IMG/VR virus record: IMGVR_UViG_3300035698_016708
Location: 1 to 21,179 of that record
Source: a virus
Strand: one strand, 5' to 3'
Length of the DNA stretch: 21,179 nt
The stretch's first letter is position 1, and each line of letters begins with the position of its first letter. The translations under genes and the position numbers were made by a program. Of this stretch, positions 1 to 5,717 are shown piece after piece. The notes under the pieces are model-generated. The model was not told the origin of the DNA and did not search any database. It saw nothing but the letters and a program-made list of their open reading frames with translations.

Positions 1-104
1 ATTAGGTAATCTTTATTAAATTGTTTTGGATATATTAAATATTCCATAAAATTTAATTTCTCATTTATTCTATTGTTTTTGTTTTTAATTTTTATATTTA
101 ACAT
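1..104 (-). CDS. 5' end of an unknown minus-strand gene (runs off the window)
   Basis: Partial gene whose start lies at 104 and whose 3' end is beyond the left edge; 34 codons are visible. An ATG is preceded by a clear Shine-Dalgarno (AAGGAG, spacing about 7), which is the main support. The visible N-terminus is rich in Asn, Lys and Ile (MLNIKIKNKNNRINEKL), and I recognise no family. It lies downstream, on the same strand, of the small RHH gene ending at 400. The repeat block at 172-336 lies directly upstream, so those repeats are probably its promoter/operator region. Confidence 0.6.
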   Translation of the reverse strand, partial: MLNIKIKNKNNRINEKLNFMEYLIYPKQFNKDYL

Positions 105-171
105 TATTTTTCTCCTTAAAGAATTTTTCTTATATTTTCTTTTTTAATTATTAAATGAAATAAAATCCCTT

Positions 172-210
172 ATAGTAAATTTTATAGTTTTAATATAGTA
201 AATTTTATAG
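172..210. repeat. Two 16-bp AT-rich direct repeats
   Basis: ATAGTAAATTTTATAG occurs exactly twice, at 172-187 and 195-210, with starts 23 bp apart. It is followed by a palindrome-like run built from TACTATA units (about 212-235). Together these lie upstream of the minus-strand gene starting at 104 and look like tandem regulator-binding sites. The function is inferred; only the repetition is seen. Confidence 0.6.
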
Positions 211-237
211 TAATTACTATAGTACTATATAGTAGTT

Positions 238-336
238 CTTACAGTGCCTCTTACACTTTGGGGGGGGTTGTCTTACACTCCCTCTTACACTATTGGGTTT
301 TTGAGTCGTGAGGCTGCTTACAGTGCCTCTTACACT
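238..336. repeat. Three 20-bp iteron-like direct repeats
   Basis: CTTACAGTGCCTCTTACACT occurs at 238-257 and 317-336, and a two-base variant (CTTACACTCCCTCTTACACT) at 272-291. Each unit contains two half-sites of the form CTTACA(G/C)T, 12 bp apart in the same orientation. A run of eight G (260-267) separates the first two copies and is striking in such AT-rich DNA. The block is non-coding and sits between two minus-strand genes. It could be an operator for a ribbon-helix-helix protein such as the one encoded just upstream, or iterons of a replication or partition site. Confidence 0.75.
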
Positions 337-399
337 ACTATTTATAGATTGTTTTTGTTCATTCATAATTATGTATTATATTTATTTCCAAAACATCCT

Positions 400-561
400 T
401 TATTTCCTTATTTGCTTATTTTGGCTTAGATAGTTTTTTATAAAATTCCTGATTAAACCACTTTTATTTATGGCATTTTCATTAGTATATTTACAAAATT
501 CTTCCAGTAATTCTTTGTCGATACATATCCCGAACTGTTTATTTTTGCTCTCATTTTTCAT
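400..561 (-). CDS. Small ribbon-helix-helix (CopG/Arc-like) DNA-binding protein
   Basis: A 53-residue protein with ATG at 561 and a good ribosome binding site (AAAAGGAG, spacing about 7). The pattern is that of the RHH fold: a short strand (QFGICIDKELLEEF, residues 9-22), then a helix with Tyr/Thr/Asn, then a second helix starting NKSGLIRNFIKNYL (residues 32-45). RHH proteins bind DNA as dimers, often cooperatively on tandem repeats, and act as repressors or antitoxin/partition components. No partner toxin is visible. The directly repeated block at 238-336, immediately downstream, is a plausible binding target. The family call comes from the sequence pattern; the role is inferred. Confidence 0.75.
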   Translation of the reverse strand: MKNESKNKQFGICIDKELLEEFCKYTNENAINKSGLIRNFIKNYLSQNKQIRK

Positions 562-661
562 AATTTTTCTCCTTTTAATTAAATTACTATTTATATATTC
601 TATAGGCTTTTTTAATATCCTCTTTTTTTATTTATATTTTTTATTAAAAAAAGAGTTATAC

Positions 662-868
662 CTATTCCCCAAAAAAACAGGCATAACTCCAAAAAAAATA
701 TAAGAAGAACCTCCGAGGTTCTTGGAGAAATATATTATTATTATTATTGCTTTTTGGGAGCAATAATTTGTCCATTATTACAACTCCATTTTTAACATTT
801 CTGCTATTAGTTTCAAATTCCTCTATTATTACATCGGCTATTATACTTATTTCACTTTCACTTTTCAA
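662..868 (-). CDS. Doubtful small reading frame
   Basis: A 68-codon frame that would start at TTG (868) with no ribosome binding site. An internal ATG at residue 32 has GGAG eight bases upstream. The first half (SEISIIADVIIEEFETNS) looks protein-like. The second half is an Asn run followed by residues encoded by the terminator-like hairpin at 691-723, which argues against it. It could be the remnant of a gene that once ended before that hairpin. Confidence 0.2.
   Translation of the reverse strand: MKSESEISIIADVIIEEFETNSRNVKNGVVIMDKLLLPKSNNNNNIFLQEPRRFFLYFFWSYACFFGE
691..723 (-). terminator. Rho-independent terminator, minus strand
   Basis: AAGAACCT(C) pairs with its complement at 705-723, a GC-containing stem around a very short loop. 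Read on the minus strand it is followed by TTATATTTTTTTT (A run at 691-698 on the plus strand). It has the classic stem plus U-tract form. No confident gene ends into it, so it may insulate the minus-strand RHH gene from upstream transcription. Confidence 0.55.
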
Positions 869-971
869 CTATATTTTAATATTTTTTATTATTTTCGGAA
901 AATAAAAAGAGGTATTTTCGATTAGTTAGTTAATTATATGATAGTTAATTATTAAATAAGGAGAATTAAAT

Positions 972-1133
972 ATGAAGACACAATTTCCAGTAGTCATTGA
1001 TGTTGAGTTGCTAGAGAAATTAAATAAGAAGATTGAGCAATATAAATCAACAAATATTAGTAGAAGTCAATATATATGTTGTTTAATCCAAAAAGATTTA
1101 GAGTTATATAAAACAAGTATAAAAGGAGAATAA
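972..1133 (+). CDS. Small ribbon-helix-helix-like protein
   Basis: A 53-residue protein, too short for usual gene finders, starting at ATG 972 after AAGGAG (spacing 7). It has the RHH layout: strand with hydrophobic alternation (TQFPVVIDVELLEKLNKK, residues 3-20), then helix, then S-R-S-Q-Y-I (residues 30-35) opening the second helix. It is the first gene of the plus-strand early run; the next gene begins three bases after its stop and its RBS lies inside this gene's end, so the two are co-transcribed. It may be a repressor of this operon. The protein shares length and fold with the minus-strand RHH protein at 400-561 but little sequence. Confidence 0.7.
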   Translation: MKTQFPVVIDVELLEKLNKKIEQYKSTNISRSQYICCLIQKDLELYKTSIKGE

Positions 1134-1136
1134 ATT

Positions 1137-1694
1137 ATGAGTTTATGGTCAGAATTAGGAAGTGAAAATAATGTAAAGTATAACAAGGAAGAATTTCTAA
1201 ATGTAAAACCTGGTTGTAATTTAAGAGTAAGACTGATTGAAACACCTATTAAATATCACAAGATATTTAGTGATGAAAGAAAGTGTGTAGTATTAGAAAA
1301 TGAGGAGGTTGGAGAACAGTTGCATAAAGATTATCCAGATCGTGTTGGAAAAGTTGTTACACGTTTTGCAAGCTGGTGTATATATCGTGCTGATGGCAGT
1401 TTAAGGATTTTAGATTTTCCCATTTCCGTTGCTCAAAAGATCGGAAATCGAGCAGAAATATGTAAAATTGATATAGCTGGAACACTGAACGGAGGAGATT
1501 ATTATATAAAAGGAATAGGATCTGGCCTAAATACTAAATACGAAACTGGTTATATATGTGATACTCCATTAACAGATGAAGAGAGAAAAATGATAGAAGA
1601 AAGAAAAAATAATACAGATATTAGTTTTGATTTGTTAGAGATATATAAATCAATAGGATATGAAGAAGCAAAAGAAAAATTATTTGGGGAATAA
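1137..1694 (+). CDS. Probable phage single-stranded DNA-binding protein
   Basis: 185 residues, ATG at 1137 behind AAAAGGAG. The layout resembles phage gp32-like/OB-fold ssDNA-binding proteins: a short N-terminal segment (MSLWSELG), a core opening with a basic beta strand (VKPGCNLRVRLIETPIKY, residues 23-40), an aromatic/basic segment (VVTRFASWCIYRADGSLRIL, residues 73-92), a G-x-D-Y-x-I-K-G strand near 119-126, and a C-terminal acidic, helical tail with D-T-P-L-T-D-E-E around residue 142. Such proteins coat ssDNA during phage replication and recombination. No zinc-binding cluster is evident. The gene is tightly linked to the RHH gene upstream and a small gene downstream. The family call rests on general pattern, not an alignment. 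Confidence 0.5.
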   Translation: MSLWSELGSENNVKYNKEEFLNVKPGCNLRVRLIETPIKYHKIFSDERKCVVLENEEVGEQLHKDYPDRVGKVVTRFASWCIYRADGSLRILDFPISVAQKIGNRAEICKIDIAGTLNGGDYYIKGIGSGLNTKYETGYICDTPLTDEERKMIEERKNNTDISFDLLEIYKSIGYEEAKEKLFGE

Positions 1695-1725
1695 AAATAA
1701 CAAAAATTACACAGGAGAGAAAGAA

Positions 1726-2016
1726 ATGAATGAACAAGCAAGAAAACGTATAAAAAATGTTTATGTAGTAAAGTATATATATATTGAAAATAGTGTTAAA
1801 AAAGAAATTATAGCAGGAGTATATACGAATAATAAAAAAGCAAAAAAAGTAAAAAATAAAAGAAAAACATCATATATTGAAAGTTATACTTTAAATGAAG
1901 AAATTAAAATACCCAATGCAGAAACAAGAAAAGCAATAGAAGATGCAAGAAAAGGAATTGGAGTGCACACTGTTGCAAATGTCGATGAACTTTTTAAGGA
2001 ATTGAGGGAAGATTAA
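1726..2016 (+). CDS. Small protein with RelB/DinJ-antitoxin-like C-terminal tail
   Basis: 96 residues. The start is ATG 1726, preceded by AGGAGAG; an upstream in-frame ATG at 1660 lies inside the preceding gene and has no RBS. Residues 1-60 are basic and beta-rich (VYVVKYIYIENSVKKEIIAG, then a lysine-rich helix and YIESYTLNE), resembling small phage proteins of unknown function. Residues 61-96 (PNAETRKAIEDARKGIG, then VDELFKELRED) match the toxin-wrapping tail of RelB/DinJ-type antitoxins, in which 'N-x-E-T-x-x-A-I-E-x-A-R-x-G' and 'D-E-L-F-x-x-L' are the conserved pieces. The N-terminal RHH domain usual in that family is absent, and no RelE/YafQ-like toxin gene is visible nearby. It could be a stand-alone decoy antitoxin or a chance resemblance. 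Confidence 0.6.
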   Translation: MNEQARKRIKNVYVVKYIYIENSVKKEIIAGVYTNNKKAKKVKNKRKTSYIESYTLNEEIKIPNAETRKAIEDARKGIGVHTVANVDELFKELRED

Positions 2017-2031
2017 ATAATAACTAAATTA

Positions 2032-2050
2032 TTTTCCCAAAAAGGGAAAA
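2032..2050 (+). promoter_or_regulatory. Hairpin abutting a ribosome binding site
   Basis: TTTTCCC-AAAAA-GGGAAAA forms a 7-bp hairpin whose 3' arm runs straight into the AAAAGGAG ribosome binding site of the 37-codon gene at 2063. It may modulate translation of that gene or end some transcripts; there is no U-tract, so termination is less likely. Confidence 0.35.
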
Positions 2051-2062
2051 GGAGTGAAAATT

Positions 2063-2176
2063 ATGATCGGATACATATTACTAGGTTTATGTTTATTTTG
2101 CACTATAATCACAGCCTATATTTATAGTGATCGGTTTGGACTGTATAACAAAAGAAAATTTGAGAGAGGAGAATAA
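2063..2176 (+). CDS. Tiny single-pass membrane protein
   Basis: 37 residues, ATG 2063 after AAAAGGAGTG (spacing about 8). Residues 2-20 are a hydrophobic transmembrane helix (IGYILLGLCLFCTIITAYI), followed by a short basic tail (NKRKFERGE) that would stay in the cytoplasm. The next gene starts three bases after the stop and its RBS (GAGAGGAG) is within the last codons, so they are translationally linked. No function can be assigned; small membrane proteins in phage early operons are often host-directed or superinfection-related. Confidence 0.65.
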   Translation: MIGYILLGLCLFCTIITAYIYSDRFGLYNKRKFERGE

Positions 2177-2179
2177 AAA

Positions 2180-2287
2180 ATGAAAGAATTATTATATGAA
2201 ATTAAAAAACTTTTAAAAGAGTGTATGAAAGAAGCAATTAAAGAACTTTTGGCAGAAGCAGCAAAAGATATTAAAGAAGAAAAATAA
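2180..2287 (+). CDS. Tiny amphipathic helical protein
   Basis: 35 residues, ATG 2180 behind GAGGAG (spacing about 8). It is composed almost entirely of Lys, Glu, Leu, Ile and Ala in heptad-like spacing (MKELLYEIKKLLKECMKEAI), predicting one long amphipathic helix or coiled coil, without a hydrophobic membrane span. The good RBS and tight spacing to the preceding membrane-protein gene support it being real. Function unknown. Confidence 0.6.
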   Translation: MKELLYEIKKLLKECMKEAIKELLAEAAKDIKEEK

Positions 2288-2307
2288 AAATTACAATAAC
2301 AAATGTT

Positions 2308-2529
2308 ATGTCAGTTGCAACAGGACTAGTTTTATTAGGTCTAAAGCTAAGTATGGGTTTATGTTGTGGCAATTTTTTATTATTAGGTCTTAGTTTTTAT
2401 TCCGCAGAAAGATGTTGGGATAATAAAAACAATGCAGAAGAATTAAATAAAGATGAAAATAAAAGAGAAATAGGATGGTTTGAGAGAAAAATAGTAAAAT
2501 ATGTTTTATTTCATGTAGTAGTCGTGTAG
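2308..2529 (+). CDS. Possible small membrane protein
   Basis: 73 residues. Residues 3-30 are hydrophobic (TGLVLLGLKLSMGLCCGNFL and onward) and would form one or two membrane spans; the rest is a charged Asn/Glu/Lys-rich tail. There is no clear Shine-Dalgarno before ATG 2308, and the last 24 bases overlap the 3' end of the convergent integrase gene, so the C-terminal VVV may be accidental. It continues the plus-strand run of small genes. Function unknown. Confidence 0.4.
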   Translation: MSVATGLVLLGLKLSMGLCCGNFLLLGLSFYSAERCWDNKNNAEELNKDENKREIGWFERKIVKYVLFHVVVV

Positions 2530-3816
2530 TTTGTCGGCCACTATAACCATTTTACGGGCTTGGACATCGACATATTTCATTCTTTGTCCTTTTATAGTGT
2601 GGCCGATGAGACATAAAATTAAATCTGGATTGACTTCTCCCCATATTCCTGAAGTTGCACTATCTCTTAAGTGCTTGAAAGTAATTTTTGTTGTTTCTTC
2701 TACAAGTTCTAGATCAGGCTCATTATTTTGTAGTTCTTTTTCTCTTATTACTGCTAATATTTTATCCTTGAAATGGTCCTGAACTAATTTACTTTTTAAT
2801 TGCCCACCGTGCTTATTAAGAAAAATATATTCAGATGTATCTGGACTAGTTATTAATAGTTTATCTAATGCTTCTTTTGTTTCTTGCCATAAAATGGCTA
2901 CTCTAGGTTTGCCATTTTTTTCTCTGTTGAAATTACTATAAAAGTGCCCGTTATCTTTGCCTATCATATTTTTTTTGAACCCTTCAACGTCTTTTCCATA
3001 AAATGCTAAATTCATAGCACAATGTAATATAGCATTCCATTTTACATCATTTTTTACTACTGCTAGTATTCTTTTATATAGTTTAGGTGTAAGTGCTTTT
3101 GCCTTTTCTAGGTTATCATCTTTGTTGTATCCTTTTAATATATTGCAGTATTCAAGAATTTTAATTATATCATCTTTATTCTTTTTGCTATTATCTCTAT
3201 GGCACTTAAAAACTGTTTTTACCCTTTGAAATTTACCTACAATCCAGGTATTACTCCATCCATTTTTTTCATATTCATTTACTACTACTATTTTATATTT
3301 CTCAATATCATCATCTGTAATTTGTCTTAAAGTTGTTTTTCCTATTACCTTACAAAAATATTTCCAGTTATTTACAACTCTGCTTTTTTCTTCTTTGTCA
3401 TTCTTTTTACTCATTTCCAGATAAAAATTTATCAACTGTTCTAAGGGTATATCACTGTCTGGTGTTTTTATATTATGAAGGTGGGCTAGTTCAGGAATGC
3501 CACACAATTGAGCACATTCTATAGGATTTTCAGCCATCATATTAACAAATTGGATAGCTATCCATTCTTTATCAACTTGATCAATTTGTGAAGTAGCAGT
3601 AGTGATAGGTTGTCTCTCACTATCCCATTTTCTGAATTTAACAACTGCTCTATTAAATTCAGTTCCAAAAGATGTGGGTGTTTTCATATTATACTGTCTC
3701 CAGTGGGATGGGTAATAAATCCCATCCCCTCTCACAGAAAGTCCTTCTATGGGTTTTCCATTTATATCTTCGCAATATATGGGTGGTCTGCCTCTAGTTC
3801 TTCTTTTTTTATTCAT
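2506..3816 (-). CDS. Tyrosine recombinase/integrase 2 (box I arginine apparently missing)
   Basis: 436 residues from ATG 3816, chosen because GGAG lies nine bases upstream; an upstream in-frame TTG (3831) has no such site and overlaps the preceding gene. The N-terminal region has the G-I-Y-Y-P-S-H and F-R-K-W elements shared with its neighbour, a SAM-like/core-binding domain follows (about residues 120-215), and the catalytic domain is C-terminal. Box II reads KHLRDS (Arg about 384), with GH at 405-406 and the likely nucleophile Tyr at about 415 (MKYVDV). Where the first catalytic Arg is expected, the sequence is AFYGKDV (272-278), with Lys or Gly instead. It follows integrase 1 by four bases in the same operon. 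Either a diverged active enzyme or a regulatory/partner subunit. Confidence 0.85.
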   Translation of the reverse strand: MNKKRRTRGRPPIYCEDINGKPIEGLSVRGDGIYYPSHWRQYNMKTPTSFGTEFNRAVVKFRKWDSERQPITTATSQIDQVDKEWIAIQFVNMMAENPIECAQLCGIPELAHLHNIKTPDSDIPLEQLINFYLEMSKKNDKEEKSRVVNNWKYFCKVIGKTTLRQITDDDIEKYKIVVVNEYEKNGWSNTWIVGKFQRVKTVFKCHRDNSKKNKDDIIKILEYCNILKGYNKDDNLEKAKALTPKLYKRILAVVKNDVKWNAILHCAMNLAFYGKDVEGFKKNMIGKDNGHFYSNFNREKNGKPRVAILWQETKEALDKLLITSPDTSEYIFLNKHGGQLKSKLVQDHFKDKILAVIREKELQNNEPDLELVEETTKITFKHLRDSATSGIWGEVNPDLILCLIGHTIKGQRMKYVDVQARKMVIVADKLHDYYMK

Positions 3817-3820
3817 TTTA

Positions 3821-5317
3821 TTATTCTCCAAAAATTATTTCTTCTAATAATTTGCAAGCTTTTAGTGTTGCTTTTGGGGAACGGGCAAAATAATTATTAT
3901 CAAGACCTTTTATATCGTGCCCCAAAATTATATTTACAGGAATTTGTAATTCAGGTTGTTCTTCAAGAATTAAAGTTTCTGTAGTATCCCTCAAATTCTC
4001 AAAATTATAATTTATATTTTCTTCTGATTTTACTTTTTGCCACCAGTTATATATGGGTCTTCTTTTTAATTGCTTGCCTTTATAATCACAAAATAAGAAT
4101 TCTGATTTTATACCTATTTCGGTTCTTTCATTTAGCATTGCTTCAAGTGCTTCAACCGTCCGATCCCAAAGAACACAAGCTCTTATAGTTCCACCATTTT
4201 TTTGTTTTGTTTTGTGTCTGATTTTTTGTAGTGTTTTATTTTTAAAATCTATTTCATCTAATTTAGTATCAAGTAGGCAAGTATGCCTGAACCCCCCATT
4301 TAAAGACAATAAAAATACTGCTTTCATAGTTTTATTATCAGTGTTTTTAAGTATATTTTTTATTACACGAGGTGGTATTTTTACAGGTTTTGGTTTTGGT
4401 TTTTTAACAAATTCAAAATCTAAACACCATTTAGCCACTTCAAGCAATGCTTTTATATCATTTTTATCTTTTAATTGTTTTGGCTTATTTGTAAAAAGTT
4501 TTTTAACTACAGAAAACCGACTATTTACATAGGCATAACTTCTATTGCCTTTTTTAGCATTTCTTTTTACATAGTCATTGTAGTTATGTATATGTTCTAT
4601 TTTTACTGCTCCAAGTGTTTTTATTTTTGAATAATTACAAAATTCATTCCAGTAAGATTTTAAATCGGCTATATATTGTTTCCCAAAATCATTATTTTTT
4701 ATATGCCAAGTTAAAAGGTCTTCCAATTTTATTTTAGAGTTATGATCTGGAGCATCTTGTATTGTGATGTTTAAATTTAAACATTTTCTTGCATTTACAA
4801 TATCATCTAAAATAAGCTTTCTTGCTTTTGCCCATATATACGCTTCAGGAATTAAAGTTTCTAATTTAATTTGAACATTTGGATTATTTATAAAATGATC
4901 TACTGAAGCAGGATCGGTATTAAATTTTATAGAATCAGGATGGTCTTCATCAAGTCCTATATCTTCATAGAATTGCTTGAAGAATGCTTTATCTGCATCA
5001 GTTAATTTTTGTGTTATATGTGCTTTTTTAGGTAAGTCATCAGGTTCTATTTTTAGAGCTACTTTTGTTTTTGCATTCTCCCATTGCCTAAAAAGAAATA
5101 TAGCCTGTTCATAATCTTTACCAAAGTTTATACGTTTTCCCCCCTGCTTGTATTCTTCTGTTTCTTTATATTTCGTAGGATAGTAATAGCCGTTCCCACT
5201 ATCCCACGATAGACCTACAATAGGATTATGTTTTTGATCATTCACATAATGTATCTTCCCTACTCTGGTTCTGCTGAACGGAGGTTTAACGTTTTTTCTT
5301 TTGTAGATTTTAGTCAT
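3821..5317 (-). CDS. Tyrosine recombinase/integrase 1
   Basis: 498 residues, ATG 5317 after AAGGAG (spacing 7). An N-terminal segment contains a basic start (KRKNVKPPFSRTRVGKIHYV), GNGYYYPTKY (41-50) and FLFRQWENA (74-82), probably the arm-binding part. A core-binding domain follows at about 190-290. The catalytic domain shows box I NGGFRHT (Arg344), a beta-hairpin Lys near 369-371, ENLRDT (Arg443; the usual His of HxLR is Glu), LGHD (His467) and the nucleophile Tyr476 (NNYFA). It would integrate the phage at the tRNA-derived core at 5446-5470. The gene starts next to attP, so it is probably controlled from sequences overlapping the P arm and may be autoregulated. The fold and motifs are clear; the core-site match is inferred. 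Confidence 0.92.
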   Translation of the reverse strand: MTKIYKRKNVKPPFSRTRVGKIHYVNDQKHNPIVGLSWDSGNGYYYPTKYKETEEYKQGGKRINFGKDYEQAIFLFRQWENAKTKVALKIEPDDLPKKAHITQKLTDADKAFFKQFYEDIGLDEDHPDSIKFNTDPASVDHFINNPNVQIKLETLIPEAYIWAKARKLILDDIVNARKCLNLNITIQDAPDHNSKIKLEDLLTWHIKNNDFGKQYIADLKSYWNEFCNYSKIKTLGAVKIEHIHNYNDYVKRNAKKGNRSYAYVNSRFSVVKKLFTNKPKQLKDKNDIKALLEVAKWCLDFEFVKKPKPKPVKIPPRVIKNILKNTDNKTMKAVFLLSLNGGFRHTCLLDTKLDEIDFKNKTLQKIRHKTKQKNGGTIRACVLWDRTVEALEAMLNERTEIGIKSEFLFCDYKGKQLKRRPIYNWWQKVKSEENINYNFENLRDTTETLILEEQPELQIPVNIILGHDIKGLDNNYFARSPKATLKACKLLEEIIFGE

Positions 5318-5345
5318 TTTTTTACTCCTTATTTGAGTAGTTATA

Positions 5346-5386
5346 TTCTACAAAAGGAGCAAACCAAGTTCTACCAGAAATTCTAC
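5346..5386 (+). repeat. attP P-arm: three TTCTAC motifs
   Basis: TTCTAC occurs at 5346-5351, 5369-5374 and 5381-5386, all in the same orientation, the last two exactly 12 bp apart; two read ATTCTACAAAA. These lie between integrase 1 and the tRNA-like core and look like integrase arm-type sites. A possible minus-strand -10 (TATAAT, 5402-5407) for the integrase operon lies just outside this arm on the core side. Confidence 0.65.
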
Positions 5387-5445
5387 AAAAAATAGGGTAA
5401 AATTATAAGTGCTTTATATGAAGTGGGTTATAAGAGAAAAAATAA

Positions 5446-5470
5446 TGGGCGATACTGGACTTGAACCAGT
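5446..5470 (-). other. attP: attP core: 3' end of a tRNA gene (T-arm plus acceptor strand)
   Basis: Read on the minus strand, these 25 bases give a perfect T-arm (ACTGG, loop TTCAAGT, CCAGT) followed by a 7-nt acceptor strand ATCGCCC and discriminator A. The rest of a tRNA is not present upstream. A tRNA 3' end beside an integrase is the standard core of a temperate phage attachment site. The expected 5' acceptor strand, GGGCGAT, is common in bacterial tRNA-Val genes, so that is my best guess for the host target. Phage-like TTCTAC arms on both sides indicate attP, not attL or attR. Confidence 0.8.
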
Positions 5471-5475
5471 TCTAC

Positions 5476-5505
5476 CCCCATTCATAGGCTTATAATGGGG
5501 TTTTT
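5476..5505 (+). terminator. Rho-independent terminator inside attP
   Basis: CCCCATT (5476-5482) pairs with AATGGGG (5494-5500) around an 11-nt loop and is followed by TTTTT (5501-5505). The stem plus T-run reads as a plus-strand terminator. After integration it would block transcription entering the accessory module from the attachment-site side. The stem begins one base after a TTCTAC motif, so it could also affect recombination-complex geometry. Confidence 0.6.
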
Positions 5506-5515
5506 ATAGGGCAAG

Positions 5516-5533
5516 TTCTACAGGATGTTCTAC
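5516..5533 (+). repeat. attP P'-arm: paired TTCTAC motifs
   Basis: TTCTACA at 5516-5522 and again at 5528-5534, starts exactly 12 bp apart, matching the 12-bp spacing of the pair at 5369/5381 on the other side of the core. A sixth copy (5470-5475) overlaps the core edge. The symmetry around the core supports integrase arm sites. Confidence 0.65.
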
Positions 5534-5616
5534 AGTAATATTTGTATATGTATGTTAATACATACATCTTACATACTCATCAAAATTACCATAAAATATT
5601 TTATTATTTTTTTTAT

Positions 5617-5645
5617 TTGACAGTAATTTAATTTCTTGATATTAT
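5617..5645 (+). promoter_or_regulatory. Sigma70-type promoter
   Basis: A perfect -35 TTGACA (5617-5622), a 17-bp spacer, and -10 TATTAT (5640-5645), in an A/T-rich context with a T-rich upstream stretch. It points to the methyltransferase gene starting at 5718 and lies after the terminator in attP. That suggests the accessory module is transcribed on its own, possibly also from the prophage. Confidence 0.75.
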
Positions 5646-5717
5646 ACCTATTGTTCTTTATTGTGAGGGAAGATATGCAAACGGCAAGTGCTTGCCATTT
5701 TCATATATAGAGGTTAT

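Larger units (their letters stand above)
562..971. other. Intergenic region with several hairpins
   Basis: A 410-base region between the divergent RHH genes at 561 and 972. It holds an 11-bp A/T inverted repeat (620-630 with 645-655), a minus-strand terminator-like hairpin (691-723), a short ATT run (about 731-748), and a palindrome TTATTTTC-G-GAAAATAA (889-905). The stretch 921-960 repeats AGTTAATTA and has a possible -10 (TATGAT, 937-942), which may be the promoter of the plus-strand early genes, but the -35 is poor. One weak minus-strand reading frame (662-868) is listed separately. Confidence 0.5.

Noticed and set aside
244-429. Plus-strand reading frame of 61 codons
   Set aside because: It runs through the iteron block and the antisense of the RHH gene, has no RBS, and has a low-complexity hydrophobic composition.
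470-703. Plus-strand hydrophobic reading frame
   Set aside because: It is antisense to the RHH gene at 400-561 and continues into A/T-rich hairpins; no RBS.
5440-5515. A complete tRNA gene on the minus strand
   Set aside because: Only the T-arm and 3' acceptor strand are present; there is no D-arm or 5' acceptor, and the hairpin upstream has an 11-15 nt loop instead of a 7-nt anticodon loop. It is an attachment core, not a tRNA.
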